From: JBHIET01 sp046760785
GTDB lineage: Bacteria; Chloroflexota; Anaerolineae; B4-G1
Length of the DNA: 12,355 nt
Direction of reading: 5' to 3'
NCBI GenBank assembly: GCA_046760785.1
Contig: JBHIET010000091.1
Span: 1-12,355, forward strand
Below are positions 12,298-12,355 of the stretch, piece after piece (position 1 is the first letter of the stretch; every line of letters starts with the position of its first letter). The notes under the pieces were generated by a model that saw only the letters and a program-made list of their open reading frames with translations, searched no databases and had not been told where the DNA came from. Both the position numbers and the translations under genes were made by a program.

Positions 12298-12355
12298 GTG
12301 CCTTAGCCTAGATTTCGCACTCCGCTAGCAGCTAAATCAGGCCAGTCGTCCTGAG
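12298..12355. other. right-end intergenic sequence, nothing recognised
   Basis: The 58 bases after the FeoC-like stop contain no convincing terminator hairpin with T tract, promoter or start of a further gene. Confidence 0.6.

Overview
The window reads as ordinary chromosome from a GC-rich, probably Chloroflexota-like bacterium (Anaerolineae is my guess). This rests on gene content: a four-domain ribosomal protein S1 with an Ala/Glu tail, and the unfused TIGR03960 radical SAM and DUF2344 (TIGR03936-type) pair. It also rests on intergenic spacers built of ACGCAACACGC-type words. The phylum call is inference. The sequence itself shows bacterial sigma-70/A-type promoters, Shine-Dalgarno sites and a bacterial tRNA-Glu.

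Layout, left to right. Positions 1-1504 (minus strand) hold most of a ribosomal protein S1 gene; its 3' end lies outside the window. Its strong promoter (1734-1761) leaves a structured leader of about 220 nt. Next is tRNA-Glu(CTC) (minus, 1898-1970) with its own promoter and a probable terminator. The tRNA promoter is back-to-back with a plus-strand promoter, and the two -35 boxes overlap. The plus-strand promoter drives a YjbQ/UPF0047 gene (2137-2538). Everything from there to the right end is on the plus strand.

Positions 2574-5316 are a two-gene, visibly more AT-rich restriction-modification cassette. It consists of an amino-methyltransferase with motif order X-I-IV and an AlwI/BstNBI-family type IIS endonuclease whose acidic active-site residues are intact. 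The cassette sits between yjbQ and the B12-type radical SAM gene (5306-7198) and overlaps the latter by 11 bp. The radical SAM gene and its usual partner, a DUF2344 gene (8429-9070), are separated by an M29-family aminopeptidase gene (7245-8354). Related palindromic spacer repeats flank the peptidase gene on both sides.

After a 101-bp element bounded by a perfect 16-bp inverted repeat (9094-9194) comes an iron-transport operon: fur-family regulator, feoA, feoB and a FeoC-like gene (9270-12297). The genes overlap or are tightly spaced. A consensus promoter with a Fur-box-like dyad over the expected transcription start precedes them, which suggests iron-responsive autoregulation.

I see no CRISPR array, no transposase and no clearly new multi-gene system. 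The items most worth checking are the type IIS cassette (single methyltransferase, possible nickase relationship), the S1 leader RNA, the 101-bp inverted-repeat element, and the repeat-bracketed peptidase that splits a conserved gene pair.
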